In this document: piece by piece, positions 43,107 through 52,242 of the stretch
How positions within the stretch are numbered: position 1 is the stretch's first letter
How the letters are laid out: the number at the start of each line of letters is the position of its first letter
Assembly: GCF_009177065.1 (NCBI RefSeq)
Contig: NZ_WEZF01000003.1
Location: 339,948-403,947 of the forward strand
Length of the DNA: 64,000 nucleotides
Direction: 5' to 3'
Source of the DNA: Tautonia marina
GTDB taxonomy: Bacteria > Planctomycetota > Planctomycetia > Isosphaerales > Isosphaeraceae
The notes under the pieces: model-generated
Seen by the model: only the letters and a program-made list of their open reading frames with translations
Databases searched by the model: none
What the model was told of the DNA's origin: nothing
Made by a program: the position numbers and the translations under genes

Positions 43107-43991
43107 TCAGAGCCAGATTTTCACCCGCTCGCGGAGTCCTTCGGGGAGGGTGCGGGTGACGATCTTCTGGATCAGGTCGGGATGCAACCGGGTCGAGAAG
43201 TGCGAGGCGATGATCCAGGCGTTCTTGAAGCGGTCGGCGCGGGCCACGAAGTCATCGAGGTGCATGTGGCCGTACTTGTGGATGCGGTCGGGCCGTTCTC
43301 CCTTGGCGACGAAGGTCATTTCCAGGATGAGCACTTCGGCATCGAAGGCCTCGGGGTTCTGGTCGAGGCCCACCGGGTTCGTGTCCCCCAGGTAGGCCAG
43401 ACGAGGCAGACGAATCTCCTTCGTCACCTCGGTTCCCGAGAGGCGGAGATCGCGGATCTCGGGGCCGGAGAGGCCGTGATATTCGGGCAGGAGCTTCTTC
43501 CGACGCTCCCAGACGATGTAACCGAGCGACGCAATCGTATGCTTCGTCGCCACGGCAGAGACGATCAGGTCGCGGCCGAGTTGCACTTCCATGCCCGGCT
43601 CCAGACCGACCACGTTCGCCAGTTGTTTCCCCCGGTCGAGGCGCTGGCAGGCTCGGAGCAGGGCATGCACCGGCTCGACGATCTCGCTGGGCATGTAGAT
43701 CGTCGGCGGCTCCATTTTCATCAGGCGACGGCGGGCGACGTAGACCGGCAGGGCGGCAATGTGGTCGAGATGCCCGTGCGAGACGAACCAGGTGGGCGTA
43801 CTCATGAAGCTCCAGGGCTGCAAGCCGAGGTCGAACCCGAGCTTCAACTCCGGCACGCGCCAGTAGGTCTGCACGGCAGCCCGCGAGTAGCCTTCGATCG
43901 TCATTCCGTTGTGGGCAAAGGACCGCACCGGCGCATTATCGACCGGGTGCTCCAGTTCCTCGGGGGCGGCCCCTTCGAGCACGTCTGCCAC
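43107..43991 (-). CDS. MBL-fold metal-dependent hydrolase (RNase Z-like)
   Basis: A 294-residue metallo-beta-lactamase fold protein. The metal motif H72-x-H74-x-D76-H77 is in FVSHGHLDHIAALP. Further ligands are visible in ATKHTIASLGY, LAYLGDTNP and IIASHFSTR. The arrangement, with a final His in a S-H-F segment, resembles ribonuclease Z and related phosphodiesterases, but an exosite is not evident. The start is taken as GTG 43991 (AAGGA upstream, and conserved sequence precedes MTIEGYSRAAV). A TATCAT -10-like box lies at 44038-44043 on the minus strand. It is divergent from the PfkB-like gene. Confidence 0.85.
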   Translation of the reverse strand: MADVLEGAAPEELEHPVDNAPVRSFAHNGMTIEGYSRAAVQTYWRVPELKLGFDLGLQPWSFMSTPTWFVSHGHLDHIAALPVYVARRRLMKMEPPTIYMPSEIVEPVHALLRACQRLDRGKQLANVVGLEPGMEVQLGRDLIVSAVATKHTIASLGYIVWERRKKLLPEYHGLSGPEIRDLRLSGTEVTKEIRLPRLAYLGDTNPVGLDQNPEAFDAEVLILEMTFVAKGERPDRIHKYGHMHLDDFVARADRFKNAWIIASHFSTRLHPDLIQKIVTRTLPEGLRERVKIWL

Positions 43992-44120
43992 GTCTTTCCG
44001 TCCTTCGATCTCGTTCTCTGGAGGAGGTTCCCGAGCGATGATAGCATGAGAGGCCCCGGCCTGGCGATCGGTTCGCGCTCGGATCGCCCCGGGGAGTCCC
44101 GCTCCTGAGGTGCCGCTCTG

Positions 44121-45233
44121 ATGTCGCGTCGCGTGCTTGTGTTCGGTCCCGCCTACCTCGATCGCGTGCTCCGGGTCGATCGCCCGCTCGTGCCTCCCCA
44201 ATTCAACGCGGGACCGCTCGATCTGAGCGTCGGTGGGAAATGGGCGGGCGAGAGCGGACCGAGCACGATCCTTCGCCTGACCGATCCGAACGACGTTCAC
44301 CTTGAAATCGAGCTGCCCGAAGGCTGGCCGAAGGAGCTTCCCTCGCGGATCGACCTCGATCGATGCGTTTTCCAGGGGAAGGGATCCTCGGTTCACATGG
44401 TCAAGGGAATCGAGTGGCAAGACGACCTGGGGGGCATGGGAGCCGGTTTTGCCTCGGCACTGGGGGGGCTCCTGGTCAGTGCACTTGGCCCGGAATCGGA
44501 CCCGACCTCGGCTCGCATCGCCTCGATGCTGGCCGAGCAGGGAATCCGGCATCATCCGATCCGGGTTCCTGACGTTCAGGCCGACTGGACCCTATTGGTC
44601 ACCAGCGGTCCGTACGGTGACAAGCTCCCGGTTGGCTTCCGAGGATGCCACGCCTCACTCTCCGATTATCCGGGGCCACGGGACGAGGGTTTCGACGTCC
44701 TCATCGTCGCCTCGTTGACGAACCGGCTGGTTCGATCGGCCCTCGAATCGGTCACGGCCCGCGTCCGGGTCTTCGCCCCCACTTTGAAGAACATGACCGA
44801 CACCGATCCGCCGCTCTCCGCGTTTGCCGATCGGGTCGATCTGCTCTGCTGCAACCGGCACGAGTGGGAGGCGCTGGCCGATCGGCAGGCGGTGGCCGAA
44901 ATCATCCCGATCCTCTCGATCACCGACGGCCCGAATGGCGGGATCGTCCGCTTCCACGACCCGTCCGGAGCCCTTCGAGATCACCACGAGCCGGCCTTCC
45001 CCCGCGATCATCCCCCCCGAGACACGAACCGGGCCGGAGAGGCCTACGCCTCGACCCTGCTCACCACCTTGCTCGATGCCGGCTGGCAGACCGGACAGGT
45101 CGAGGCCAGCGTCATCGAACTTGCCGCGCGGCGGGCCGCGGCCGCCGCGGGATTGGTGATCGGCCACGAGGACTTTCGCTTCCCAACGGCCGAAGAAATC
45201 GACGACGCCGTCCGTCTCGGCCGGATCGGCTGA
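44121..45233 (+). CDS. PfkB-family carbohydrate kinase-like protein with altered catalytic motif
   Basis: A 370-residue protein of the ribokinase/PfkB fold. The N-terminal start VLVFGPAYLDRVLRVDRP, the central glycine-rich DLGGMGAGFASALGGLL and the C-terminal DTNRAGEAYASTLLTTLLD give the family order. The last segment corresponds to the usual DTxGAGDxF; here the catalytic Asp is Glu and the first Gly of the anion hole is Arg. Activity may thus be altered or lost. A GAGG ten bases upstream supports the ATG. Substrate is unknown. It is divergent from the MBL hydrolase, and the neighbours give no pathway clue. Confidence 0.78.
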   Translation: MSRRVLVFGPAYLDRVLRVDRPLVPPQFNAGPLDLSVGGKWAGESGPSTILRLTDPNDVHLEIELPEGWPKELPSRIDLDRCVFQGKGSSVHMVKGIEWQDDLGGMGAGFASALGGLLVSALGPESDPTSARIASMLAEQGIRHHPIRVPDVQADWTLLVTSGPYGDKLPVGFRGCHASLSDYPGPRDEGFDVLIVASLTNRLVRSALESVTARVRVFAPTLKNMTDTDPPLSAFADRVDLLCCNRHEWEALADRQAVAEIIPILSITDGPNGGIVRFHDPSGALRDHHEPAFPRDHPPRDTNRAGEAYASTLLTTLLDAGWQTGQVEASVIELAARRAAAAAGLVIGHEDFRFPTAEEIDDAVRLGRIG

Positions 45234-45290
45234 TCGGCTTCCGAACGAAACCACCGGCAGCTCGGCCTGCCGATCGTCGCCGGTCCCTTC

Positions 45291-45296
45291 TACAAT
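45291..45296 (+). promoter_or_regulatory. candidate -10 element (TACAAT) before the unknown membrane protein
   Basis: TACAAT followed by GGG lies 73 bases before the start at 45369, in a 135-base gap. No convincing -35 partner is visible. Confidence 0.3.
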
Positions 45297-45368
45297 GGGC
45301 CAATCGGCCTTGGTTCGGCGGCGAAGCGGACCGAGCTTCGGCGGTTCGGGTTTCGGAGTACGTGGCGA

Positions 45369-46586
45369 ATGGGACGACCGATGATCGAAACCGTCTTCTT
45401 GCTCGCACAGCAAGCGGCCGAGGCCGAGGGCGGACGCAACTGGGGCTGGCTGGCCGACCCGAGGACGACCGTTCTGTTCGTGCTCGGCTCGATCGTCCTG
45501 ATCGGCGGCGGCCGTCGCCTCTTGATGGCGAACCGGGCGAGGAAAGCGGTCGATCGTCTGGCGGAACCGGATGTCACTCCCGACGAGATCGTCGCCGCCG
45601 CCGAGCACGGCCGCTCCGGCCTCATCGAGTTCTTCCGCCTGCTGGCCGAGGGGCCGACCCCCGAAATTCGATCGGCCGCCGGTCGCGCCCTGGCGATCGT
45701 CTGGGCCCACGACGACCTGATCCCCGAGGAGGAAAAAGCCGTCCTCACCCGAGGGTTCGACGTCCGCTGGCGCGCCCGACGCCGCTACCCGAGAGCCATG
45801 ACCGCTCCCATTCCGATCGAAGTCACCTACGGCCTACCGTTCCTCAAAGAGGGCGGACCCGGCATCCAGCCCGACGACCTCGAATGGTCGCACCGAGTCG
45901 CCGGGGCCGAGCGGGCCGCCCTCGAAATGCCGAGTGACTGGCGGGCCGGAAGCGGTCGCGCTTCGTTCACGATCGACCCGAGCGACTTCCCGACCAACGG
46001 CCCGCATCGCCTGATCCTCAAGGCCACAGGGCGGACCGGGCCTCGCCTCACCTCGAACTGGGAGGCCGAACCGCCTCACGTCCCGTTCCAAATCGAGTTC
46101 GACCCGCGGCTTGCTCCCGAAGCCCTATTCACCATGCCCGACGCCTCGAAGGGCGAGGCAATCGCCGCCGCGATCCGTCTCTCGGCTCCCTCGACTCCCG
46201 AAGACGACGGACCTCGCTTCCTGGATTTGCCGGGGGAGTTCGTCGTCCGCGATCCGCCGGTGCTCCAGATCCACGGCCCTTTGCCGAGCGACCTGGCCCA
46301 TCGCATCACGATCGAGTTCGAAGGCATCGCCGATCGAGCCAGCGCCGGTCAGGTGGTCGTCACCTCGGAGCAGAGGGCGGGCGGCCAGAACCTCGGCCCG
46401 ATCGAGGTCGCGCTCGGCCCCGTCATCGGTTTGCCCCCCGAGACGTTCGATCGGCCGAGGGAGATTCGCCTCCGAGTCATTCTGGAACCCGATCCGGACC
46501 TCGGCTGGGCCGATCCCGACGTCCGATCCCTCTGGCCCGAGGCGATCACGACCGACTGGTCCTCGGTCCGCCTCATCCGACGCTGA
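45369..46586 (+). CDS. single-pass membrane protein of unknown function
   Basis: A 405-residue protein that I do not recognise. The N-terminus has one hydrophobic helix (about residues 33-50, TTVLFVLGSIVLIGGG). An alpha-helical stretch (about 55-130) resembles a HEAT-type pair (SGLIEFFRLLAEGPTPEIRSAAGRALAIVWAHDDL). The rest is beta-rich, with repeated short strands and no cysteine pattern. The 3' end overlaps the end of the convergent pdxA gene by 14 bases. Start choice is uncertain between 45369 and 45381. Confidence 0.72.
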   Translation: MGRPMIETVFLLAQQAAEAEGGRNWGWLADPRTTVLFVLGSIVLIGGGRRLLMANRARKAVDRLAEPDVTPDEIVAAAEHGRSGLIEFFRLLAEGPTPEIRSAAGRALAIVWAHDDLIPEEEKAVLTRGFDVRWRARRRYPRAMTAPIPIEVTYGLPFLKEGGPGIQPDDLEWSHRVAGAERAALEMPSDWRAGSGRASFTIDPSDFPTNGPHRLILKATGRTGPRLTSNWEAEPPHVPFQIEFDPRLAPEALFTMPDASKGEAIAAAIRLSAPSTPEDDGPRFLDLPGEFVVRDPPVLQIHGPLPSDLAHRITIEFEGIADRASAGQVVVTSEQRAGGQNLGPIEVALGPVIGLPPETFDRPREIRLRVILEPDPDLGWADPDVRSLWPEAITTDWSSVRLIRR

Positions 46587-47631
46587 GCCTCGGCCTCGCA
46601 AGCTGCGCTGCCACCCGGACGGCGGCGATCAAGCTGTCGGTCCGCACGATTCCCATGCCGGCGATGTCGAAGGCCGTCCCGTGCGCCACGCTCGTCCGGA
46701 CAATCGGCAGGCCGAGCGTGATGTTGACCGCCCGATCGAAGCCGATCGTCTTCAGCGCCACGTGCCCCTGATCGTGATACATGGCAACCACGGCATCGAA
46801 CTCGCCGTCGAGGGCGCGGGCAAAGAGGGTGTCGGCCGCGATCGGCCCCTCGACGGCCACCCCCTCGGCCAGGGCCCTTGCCACGGCCGGAGCGATGATC
46901 CGGATCTCCTCATCGCCGAACAAACCGTGCTCCCCCGCGTGCGGGTTCAAGCCCGCGACCGCCACCCGAGGCGCCCGCCCGTCCAGCAACGGCTGCATCG
47001 AGTCGGACGCTAGCAGGATCGTCTCAAACACCCGATCCACCGTCAGCAGATCGAACACCTTGCTCAAGGGGACATGCAAGGTCACGTGAATCACCCCCAG
47101 CCCTCCGCTCGATCCGTCTCGAGGGGGCAGATAGAGCATCATCGCGTGGCGAGGAACGCGGCAGCGATCGGCCAGGACTTCCGTGTGTCCCGGATACGGA
47201 ACCCCTCCGGCGTGAAGCGATTCCTTGTTCAGCGGCATCGTCGTGATCGCGTCCACCCGACCGGCGAGGGCCAGATCAATGGCGGTAATCAGGAACTCAT
47301 ACGCCGCCCGACCGGCCCGAGCATCCACCTTCCCCAGCGGCACGTCGAGGACATCGACCCCCGGAACCTCCAGGCAAGGAATCACCCGGTCGCTCGGCTC
47401 GGCCGCTTCGGGACGATCGACCCGCCTGACCTCCAGATCAAGACCGCACGAGCCGACCGCCCGTTGCAAGGCCTCGGCGCAGCCGATCACGACCGGCCGA
47501 GCCAGGTCTCGCAGGGGAGAATCGGGCCAGGCGCGGGCAATCACCTCGGGCCCGACTCCGGCCACATCTCCCATCGTCAGCGCCACGAGGGGGCGATCGT
47601 CAGCCAACGTCAGCTCCTCCGCGTTTCTCAT
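46573..47631 (-). CDS. pdxA: 4-hydroxythreonine-4-phosphate dehydrogenase
   Basis: A 352-residue enzyme of vitamin B6 synthesis that oxidises 4-phosphohydroxy-L-threonine with NAD in the DXP-dependent route. Family marks are LVALTMGDVAGVGPEV at the N-terminus, ITTMPLNKESLHAGG, YPGHTEVLADRCRV, LNPHAGEHGLFGDEE, DTLFARALDGEFDAVVAMYHDQGH and GLPIVRTSVAHGTAFDIAG. Metal-binding histidines are visible in PGHTE, YHDQGH and AHGTAFD. Length matches the E. coli enzyme (329) with a small N-terminal extension. Its ATG overlaps the stop of a small lipoprotein gene (TGATG), so it may be translationally coupled. Confidence 0.95.
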   Translation of the reverse strand: MRNAEELTLADDRPLVALTMGDVAGVGPEVIARAWPDSPLRDLARPVVIGCAEALQRAVGSCGLDLEVRRVDRPEAAEPSDRVIPCLEVPGVDVLDVPLGKVDARAGRAAYEFLITAIDLALAGRVDAITTMPLNKESLHAGGVPYPGHTEVLADRCRVPRHAMMLYLPPRDGSSGGLGVIHVTLHVPLSKVFDLLTVDRVFETILLASDSMQPLLDGRAPRVAVAGLNPHAGEHGLFGDEEIRIIAPAVARALAEGVAVEGPIAADTLFARALDGEFDAVVAMYHDQGHVALKTIGFDRAVNITLGLPIVRTSVAHGTAFDIAGMGIVRTDSLIAAVRVAAQLARPRLSVG

Positions 47632-47807
47632 CAGTGCGTCTCGATCCGAGTCGATTCCCGGAGCGTCGGCAGCGGGTCACCGACCGACGCCGAATCCGAC
47701 ACCACCTCATCAGACTCGACCGGTTGGGCAGGCGGGGTCTGATCGGGACGATCGGCACAGCCGGCCGACGCGATCAGAACGAACCACAGAAGGGCGGGGC
47801 GAATCAT
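47631..47807 (-). CDS. small lipoprotein upstream of pdxA
   Basis: A 58-residue protein. The start at 47807 gives a classic lipoprotein signal (MIRPALLWFVLIASAGC, acylated Cys at 17). The mature 41 residues are acidic, with Pro and Ser, and have no domain. The longer upstream frame has no signal-like start and is rejected. The stop and the pdxA start share one base (TGATG), implying coupled translation. Its role is unknown. Confidence 0.68.
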   Translation of the reverse strand: MIRPALLWFVLIASAGCADRPDQTPPAQPVESDEVVSDSASVGDPLPTLRESTRIETH

Positions 47808-47929
47808 GGTGAATCGTCTCGATGAAGCCTCGTGAGCGGCCCAGCGCGTCCGAACGCCGCGATCAAACGTGATGCTTCCATCATAGGGAAACGCCCGTCC
47901 CACGGCGATCGTCTGTTGCCGTCCTGCGG

Positions 47930-49417
47930 TCATGAGCCATTGACTTCGTTGCGACCCTCTGGTGGGGCAATCGCGTTCGAGGGCTTGGCGCCCATCGTCC
48001 AGGAGCCTGCGTTCGGATCGCCAAGCGATTCGAGGACCTGCCGAATCCGCGGTTCCATCACGGCGCGATCCGATGGTGCCACCACACTCCGGTCGGCCAG
48101 TTCGGCAATCGTATCGACATGCCGCAGCACGGACCGACGACGATGCTCGTCGCGGGCGAACACACCAATCGTCTGCATGGCAGTAAGCAGTTCTTCCAGG
48201 ATGGTGACATTGCCTTCCGCGTTCCGCCGAATTTCATCGAACGACTGATCGAGGATGCTCTCGAAGGTCGGCCGCTGGGCGATGACCCGCAATCGGCCGT
48301 CCTTGGCCCGTTGCCGGGTCTCGATCTTTCGAGCGGCGAGCCGGGAGTTGATGACGGTCAGATGATGAATGCAGGTGACCGCGGTCGTCGTCTCGTTAAC
48401 TCCCGGCGAGAGCGCTTTCAAGGCAACGTCAACGATTTGCTGAATGCCGAAGCCGACGTCCTGCCCAACGGTCCGGTTCCGGCCGAAGCTGTACAGGCCA
48501 TCGAGGTCCTTGGCGAGCTGATCGATCTTCGCCTCGTCGCGCTGTTGCTCTCCGTCGATGGAGTCGAGCAGAACGCGTCGGTTCTCAACCTCCCCCCTCG
48601 GGCTTATCGATACCGGCACGCTTGCGAGCGAAACCAACGGCATGCCGACCACGCAGAAATCTCCCGGCGCATACTCCATACGAAGCACGGCGTTGAAGCG
48701 TTCGGCCAGCTCGATCAGCAGGTTGCTGTCGACCCGACAGAGATAGCCGGACCTCCTGGCAGGAATCGGCAGCCATGCCGTCTCTCCGAGGAATCGGGCG
48801 ATCGCAGGATCACCGTCCTCCGGTAGAGGCTCTCCGATCGGCTCGGGAAAGAGGTGATCGACCGCATGGAGCGTCTCGACGGCCGCCTCGGCAATGATCT
48901 GCCCGGATTGAATTGAGGCAATAATATGATGAATGAACGCAATTAACACGCCCACTCCGATCAACGCCAGCACGACGCTGACGAAGACCGCCAGCGACGG
49001 GACGAACTCGTCGTCGCCGCCTCGGATCGTCCGGACGACGACCAAACAATAGGCAAAGATTCCCACAAACGTCCCGAGCACGGCCTGGTTGAACCGATCT
49101 CTCATGAAGTTCGGGAGGATTCGAGGCGAGTACTGATTCGCCGTTTGAGAGAGCACGACGATCGTGATCGAGAACGTCACGCCGGCCACCGTGATCATCG
49201 ACGAGGCAATCGCCGTCAGCAGGCCCCGGGCTCCATCGGCCCCGGCGCCCAGGATCTTCGGGAAGTACTCCACGATCGTCTCGTTGAGTGTGCCGATGCC
49301 GTAAACCAGCACAATCGCCAGCGCGATCATGCCCGAGACAAGGAGGCTGGGCACGAACCAGAGGCTCGACCGCAACCTGTCCCAGACTTGAATCAGGAGA
49401 TTCGATGGCGTTTTCAT
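47930..49417 (-). CDS. DUF2254 family integral membrane protein
   Basis: A 495-residue protein. Four hydrophobic helices lie in the first 170 residues (for example SLLVSGMIALAIVLVYG, GLLTAIASSMITVAGVTFSITIVVLS, VLGTFVGIFAYCLVVV, LAVFVSVVLALIGVGVLIAFIHHII). They are followed by a large cytoplasmic region with IPARRSGYLCRVDSNLL, DVGFGIQQIVDVALKALSPGVNETTTAV and a C-terminal helical part. This order matches the DUF2254 family of predicted membrane proteins. ATG 49417 has GGAAGGA about 12 bases upstream. The function of the family is unknown, although a channel-like or stress role has been suggested. It is divergent from the radical SAM gene. Confidence 0.88.
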   Translation of the reverse strand: MKTPSNLLIQVWDRLRSSLWFVPSLLVSGMIALAIVLVYGIGTLNETIVEYFPKILGAGADGARGLLTAIASSMITVAGVTFSITIVVLSQTANQYSPRILPNFMRDRFNQAVLGTFVGIFAYCLVVVRTIRGGDDEFVPSLAVFVSVVLALIGVGVLIAFIHHIIASIQSGQIIAEAAVETLHAVDHLFPEPIGEPLPEDGDPAIARFLGETAWLPIPARRSGYLCRVDSNLLIELAERFNAVLRMEYAPGDFCVVGMPLVSLASVPVSISPRGEVENRRVLLDSIDGEQQRDEAKIDQLAKDLDGLYSFGRNRTVGQDVGFGIQQIVDVALKALSPGVNETTTAVTCIHHLTVINSRLAARKIETRQRAKDGRLRVIAQRPTFESILDQSFDEIRRNAEGNVTILEELLTAMQTIGVFARDEHRRRSVLRHVDTIAELADRSVVAPSDRAVMEPRIRQVLESLGDPNAGSWTMGAKPSNAIAPPEGRNEVNGS

Positions 49418-49800
49418 GAACTCAAAATTCCTTCCCAGAGACGGCCTTGCGGACGATCTTCGTGGTCTCCTCGATGGAATCCGACCGCCGATCAGCCCCC
49501 TGCCGATCATCGCAGAGTGCCCGTTGAGAATCGACAGGCGACGCATTCTTCGCGCCGATCGAAAGAAAATCGTTTCGATCGACCAGCAACCGCCACTCGC
49601 GAGCCGAAGGCACAGGAACTGTCCAAACCGAGGCTCGGCCGGGTATGATGGTTCCGAAGCAGGGGGATACCCGTTGATCGCATGGATGGTTCGGAGTGCG
49701 CCTCACAATGGGAGACGCTCCGGGCGGCGATCCCTGCTTCTTCCGATCCCCGCGGCCTCGCCCCGCCGCGTTTCCTGGACCGCAGCGAAGCACGATCACG
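49418..49800. other. 383-base region between divergent genes
   Basis: Between DUF2254 (minus) and the radical SAM gene (plus). A TATGAT box at 49644-49649 is the only clear promoter-like signal. Overlapping open frames lack ribosome sites and protein character. The radical SAM open frame extends back to 49696, but its first 35 codons are low-complexity Pro/Arg. Confidence 0.5.
49644..49649 (+). promoter_or_regulatory. candidate -10 element (TATGAT) of the radical SAM gene
   Basis: TATGAT followed by GG lies 152 bases before ATG 49801. The -35 region at the expected spacing (GTCCAA) is weak. Confidence 0.3.
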
Positions 49801-51594
49801 ATGTTGAACACGCCGCTCAAAGACCTCGTGACCTCCCGGATCCTGCCCAACGTCCAGATGCCGGCGCAATATCTCGGCGGTGAGCTGCACAGCGTTCGCA
49901 AGGACCACCGCCGCTGCCGAGGCTCCGTCTGCATCGCCTTTCCCGATACCTACGCGATGGGGATGAGCCACCACGGCCTTCAGGTGCTCTACAGCATCAT
50001 GAACGAGGCCGGCTGGGCCTGCGAACGGGCCTTCACCCCCTTGCCCGACTTCGAGGCCGCCCTCCGGGACCACGGGGTTCCCCTCTATGGCCTCGAAACC
50101 TTCACCCCCTTGAATCGCTTCGACGTGCTCGGGTTTACCCTCCAGTACGAGATCAGCTACTCGAACATCCTCACCATGCTCGACCTTGGCGGCATCCCCC
50201 TGCATGCCGAGGACCGAGGGCCGGATGATACCCTCGTCATCGCCGGAGGCCCCGGCGCTCAGAACCCGGAAGTCATCTCCCCGTTCATTGACCTGTTTGT
50301 GCTCGGCGACGGCGAGCCGAGCCTCCCCTTCGTCAGCGAACAGTGGAAGGCGATGCAAGGCTCGGGCCTCAGCCGGGCCGAGAAGCTCGCCCGGATCGCC
50401 AGCACCGTCGATTGGGCCTACGTCCCTCGCTTCTACGAGCCGATCTACAACGAAGACGGCATCCAGATCGACACCGTCCGGACCCGAGACGACGTGCCCG
50501 ATTCGATCCGTCAATGCGTCGAGACCGACCTCGACGCCTCTCCCTTGCCCACCAGGCCCGTCGTCCCTTACGTCGAAACGGCCCACGATCGCATCGCCAT
50601 CGAGATCATGCGAGGCTGCCCCTGGCAGTGCCGCTTCTGCCAAAGTACCACCATCAAACGACCGCTTCGTTATCGCTCGGTCGAAACCATTGTCAACGCC
50701 GCGCTCGAGACCTACAAGAACACCGGGTACGACGAGATCAGCCTGCTCTCCCTCTCGACCAGCGACTACCCGAAGTTCGAGGAACTCGTAACCCGGATGA
50801 GCGAGGTCTTCACCCCGCTCGGCGTGAAGATCTCGCTGCCGAGCTTGCGAATCACCGAGATGCTCAAGAAGATCCCGGCCCTCCTGCAAGAAGGCCGACG
50901 CAGCGGCCTGACACTCGCCCCCGAGGTTGCCCGCGACGACATGCGCGAGCAGATCCGCAAGCCCGTCAAAAATCAAGATCTCTACGACGGTTGCCGCGAA
51001 GCCTTCCGACGCGGCTGGCGCAAGGTCAAGCTCTACTTCATGTGCGGCCTGCCAGGCGAACGGCCGGTCGATCTCGATGGCATCGTCGAGATGGCCGAGA
51101 TCATCTCCCGGATCGGCAAGGAAGAAACCGGCCGCTACGTCGAGGTCACGGCCAGCGTCTCGAACTTCGTGCCCAAGTCAGCCACCCCCTATCAATGGAA
51201 CGGCATGCAACGGCGCGAGTATTTCGAATGGGCTCACAAGTACCTGCGATCGAAAGTCTCAATGCGATCGGTCAAGATCAAGTGCCACGACATTGACACG
51301 AGTATGCTCGAAGGTGTCCTCACCCGAGGTGACCGCCGCCTGGCCCCCGCCCTTGAAGAAGCCTGGCGCCGCGGGGCCCGGCTCGACGCCTGGCGAGAAC
51401 ACTTCAACCCCCAGCTCTGGTGGCAAACCTTCGAGGATCTCGGCATCGACCTTGATTTTTACGTCCACCGCACCCGAGGCGTCGACGAGGTGCTTCCCTG
51501 GGATCTCATCCGGATCAAGAAAGGCCGCGAGTACCTGGCCAAGGAGCAAGGCCGCGCCGTCGTCCAGCTCGACGCCATGGCCGGCGCCGTCTGA
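49801..51594 (+). CDS. radical SAM protein with N-terminal B12-binding-like domain (TIGR03960 type)
   Basis: A 597-residue protein. The first 200 residues resemble a B12-binding domain (VCIAFPDTYAMGMSHHGLQVLYSI, FDVLGFTLQYEISYSN, DTLVIAGGPGAQNPE). A radical SAM core follows with C273, C277 and C280 in IMRGCPWQCRFCQSTTI, which would hold the 4Fe-4S cluster and SAM. Later motifs are LSLSTSDYPKFEEL, GLTLAPEVARDDMREQI, KLYFMCGLPGE and ASVSNFVPKSATPYQW. Start 49801 is where conservation begins. Related proteins are often fused to or followed by a DUF2344 partner, but that gene is not adjacent here. The reaction is unknown. Confidence 0.9.
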   Translation: MLNTPLKDLVTSRILPNVQMPAQYLGGELHSVRKDHRRCRGSVCIAFPDTYAMGMSHHGLQVLYSIMNEAGWACERAFTPLPDFEAALRDHGVPLYGLETFTPLNRFDVLGFTLQYEISYSNILTMLDLGGIPLHAEDRGPDDTLVIAGGPGAQNPEVISPFIDLFVLGDGEPSLPFVSEQWKAMQGSGLSRAEKLARIASTVDWAYVPRFYEPIYNEDGIQIDTVRTRDDVPDSIRQCVETDLDASPLPTRPVVPYVETAHDRIAIEIMRGCPWQCRFCQSTTIKRPLRYRSVETIVNAALETYKNTGYDEISLLSLSTSDYPKFEELVTRMSEVFTPLGVKISLPSLRITEMLKKIPALLQEGRRSGLTLAPEVARDDMREQIRKPVKNQDLYDGCREAFRRGWRKVKLYFMCGLPGERPVDLDGIVEMAEIISRIGKEETGRYVEVTASVSNFVPKSATPYQWNGMQRREYFEWAHKYLRSKVSMRSVKIKCHDIDTSMLEGVLTRGDRRLAPALEEAWRRGARLDAWREHFNPQLWWQTFEDLGIDLDFYVHRTRGVDEVLPWDLIRIKKGREYLAKEQGRAVVQLDAMAGAV

Positions 51595-51642
51595 CGCAAT
51601 CCGAACCCGACCTGGACACTCTCCCCTCTTCGGAGCCAACCG

Positions 51643-52203
51643 ATGGCGACCGAGACCAAGCCCAGCCTGATCACCGCTGAACAGTTCATGCAAATGGACC
51701 TCGGCGACGGTTTGCATGAACTTGTTCGAGGGGAGATTCTCGACGTACCACCCGCTGGTCAAAGACACGGTCGCATTTGTTTCAAGACCGCGATGATCCT
51801 CGAACGTTTCGGGATCGAAACCGGGCACGGTTACGTGGCCACGAATGACGTTGCCGTTCAAACCGAGCGATCGCCAGATTCGGTGCGCGGGGCCGACGTG
51901 TGCTACTTCACTCATGCGCGATTGCCCGAGTCGAAAATCGTCGAGGGCATTCCCCCCGTCGTTCCCGATCTTGTGGTGGAGGTCTATTCCCCAAGCGACC
52001 GCCCTGGCAAGTTGGGTGAAAAGATTTCCGAGTACCTCAACGCAGGGGTCCCCATGGTCTGGGTCTTGTATCCGGAACGTCGGACCTTGAGGATCGATCG
52101 CGCCGCCGACCCGGTCCCGATGGTCCTCGGCCCGGACGACACGGTCGAGAAGCTTCCCGAACTCCCCGGCTTTCGCTGCGATGTTGCCGAGTTCTTCGTC
52201 TGA
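51643..52203 (+). CDS. Uma2 family (DUF820) PD-(D/E)xK nuclease-like protein
   Basis: A 186-residue protein with the Uma2 fold. Readable active-site pattern: ELVRGEI near residue 26, D85 in VRGADVCYF, D109 and E113 in VPDLVVEVYSPSD, and K127 in GEKISEYLNAGVPMVWVLYP. The family is very widespread in cyanobacteria and planctomycetes and is related to restriction-type nucleases, though its biological role is unproven. It follows the radical SAM gene by 48 bases and precedes an unknown gene by 39. Confidence 0.93.
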   Translation: MATETKPSLITAEQFMQMDLGDGLHELVRGEILDVPPAGQRHGRICFKTAMILERFGIETGHGYVATNDVAVQTERSPDSVRGADVCYFTHARLPESKIVEGIPPVVPDLVVEVYSPSDRPGKLGEKISEYLNAGVPMVWVLYPERRTLRIDRAADPVPMVLGPDDTVEKLPELPGFRCDVAEFFV

Positions 52204-52242
52204 CGGATATCCACGATCCGATCGCTTCCGGAGTTTTCCGTC

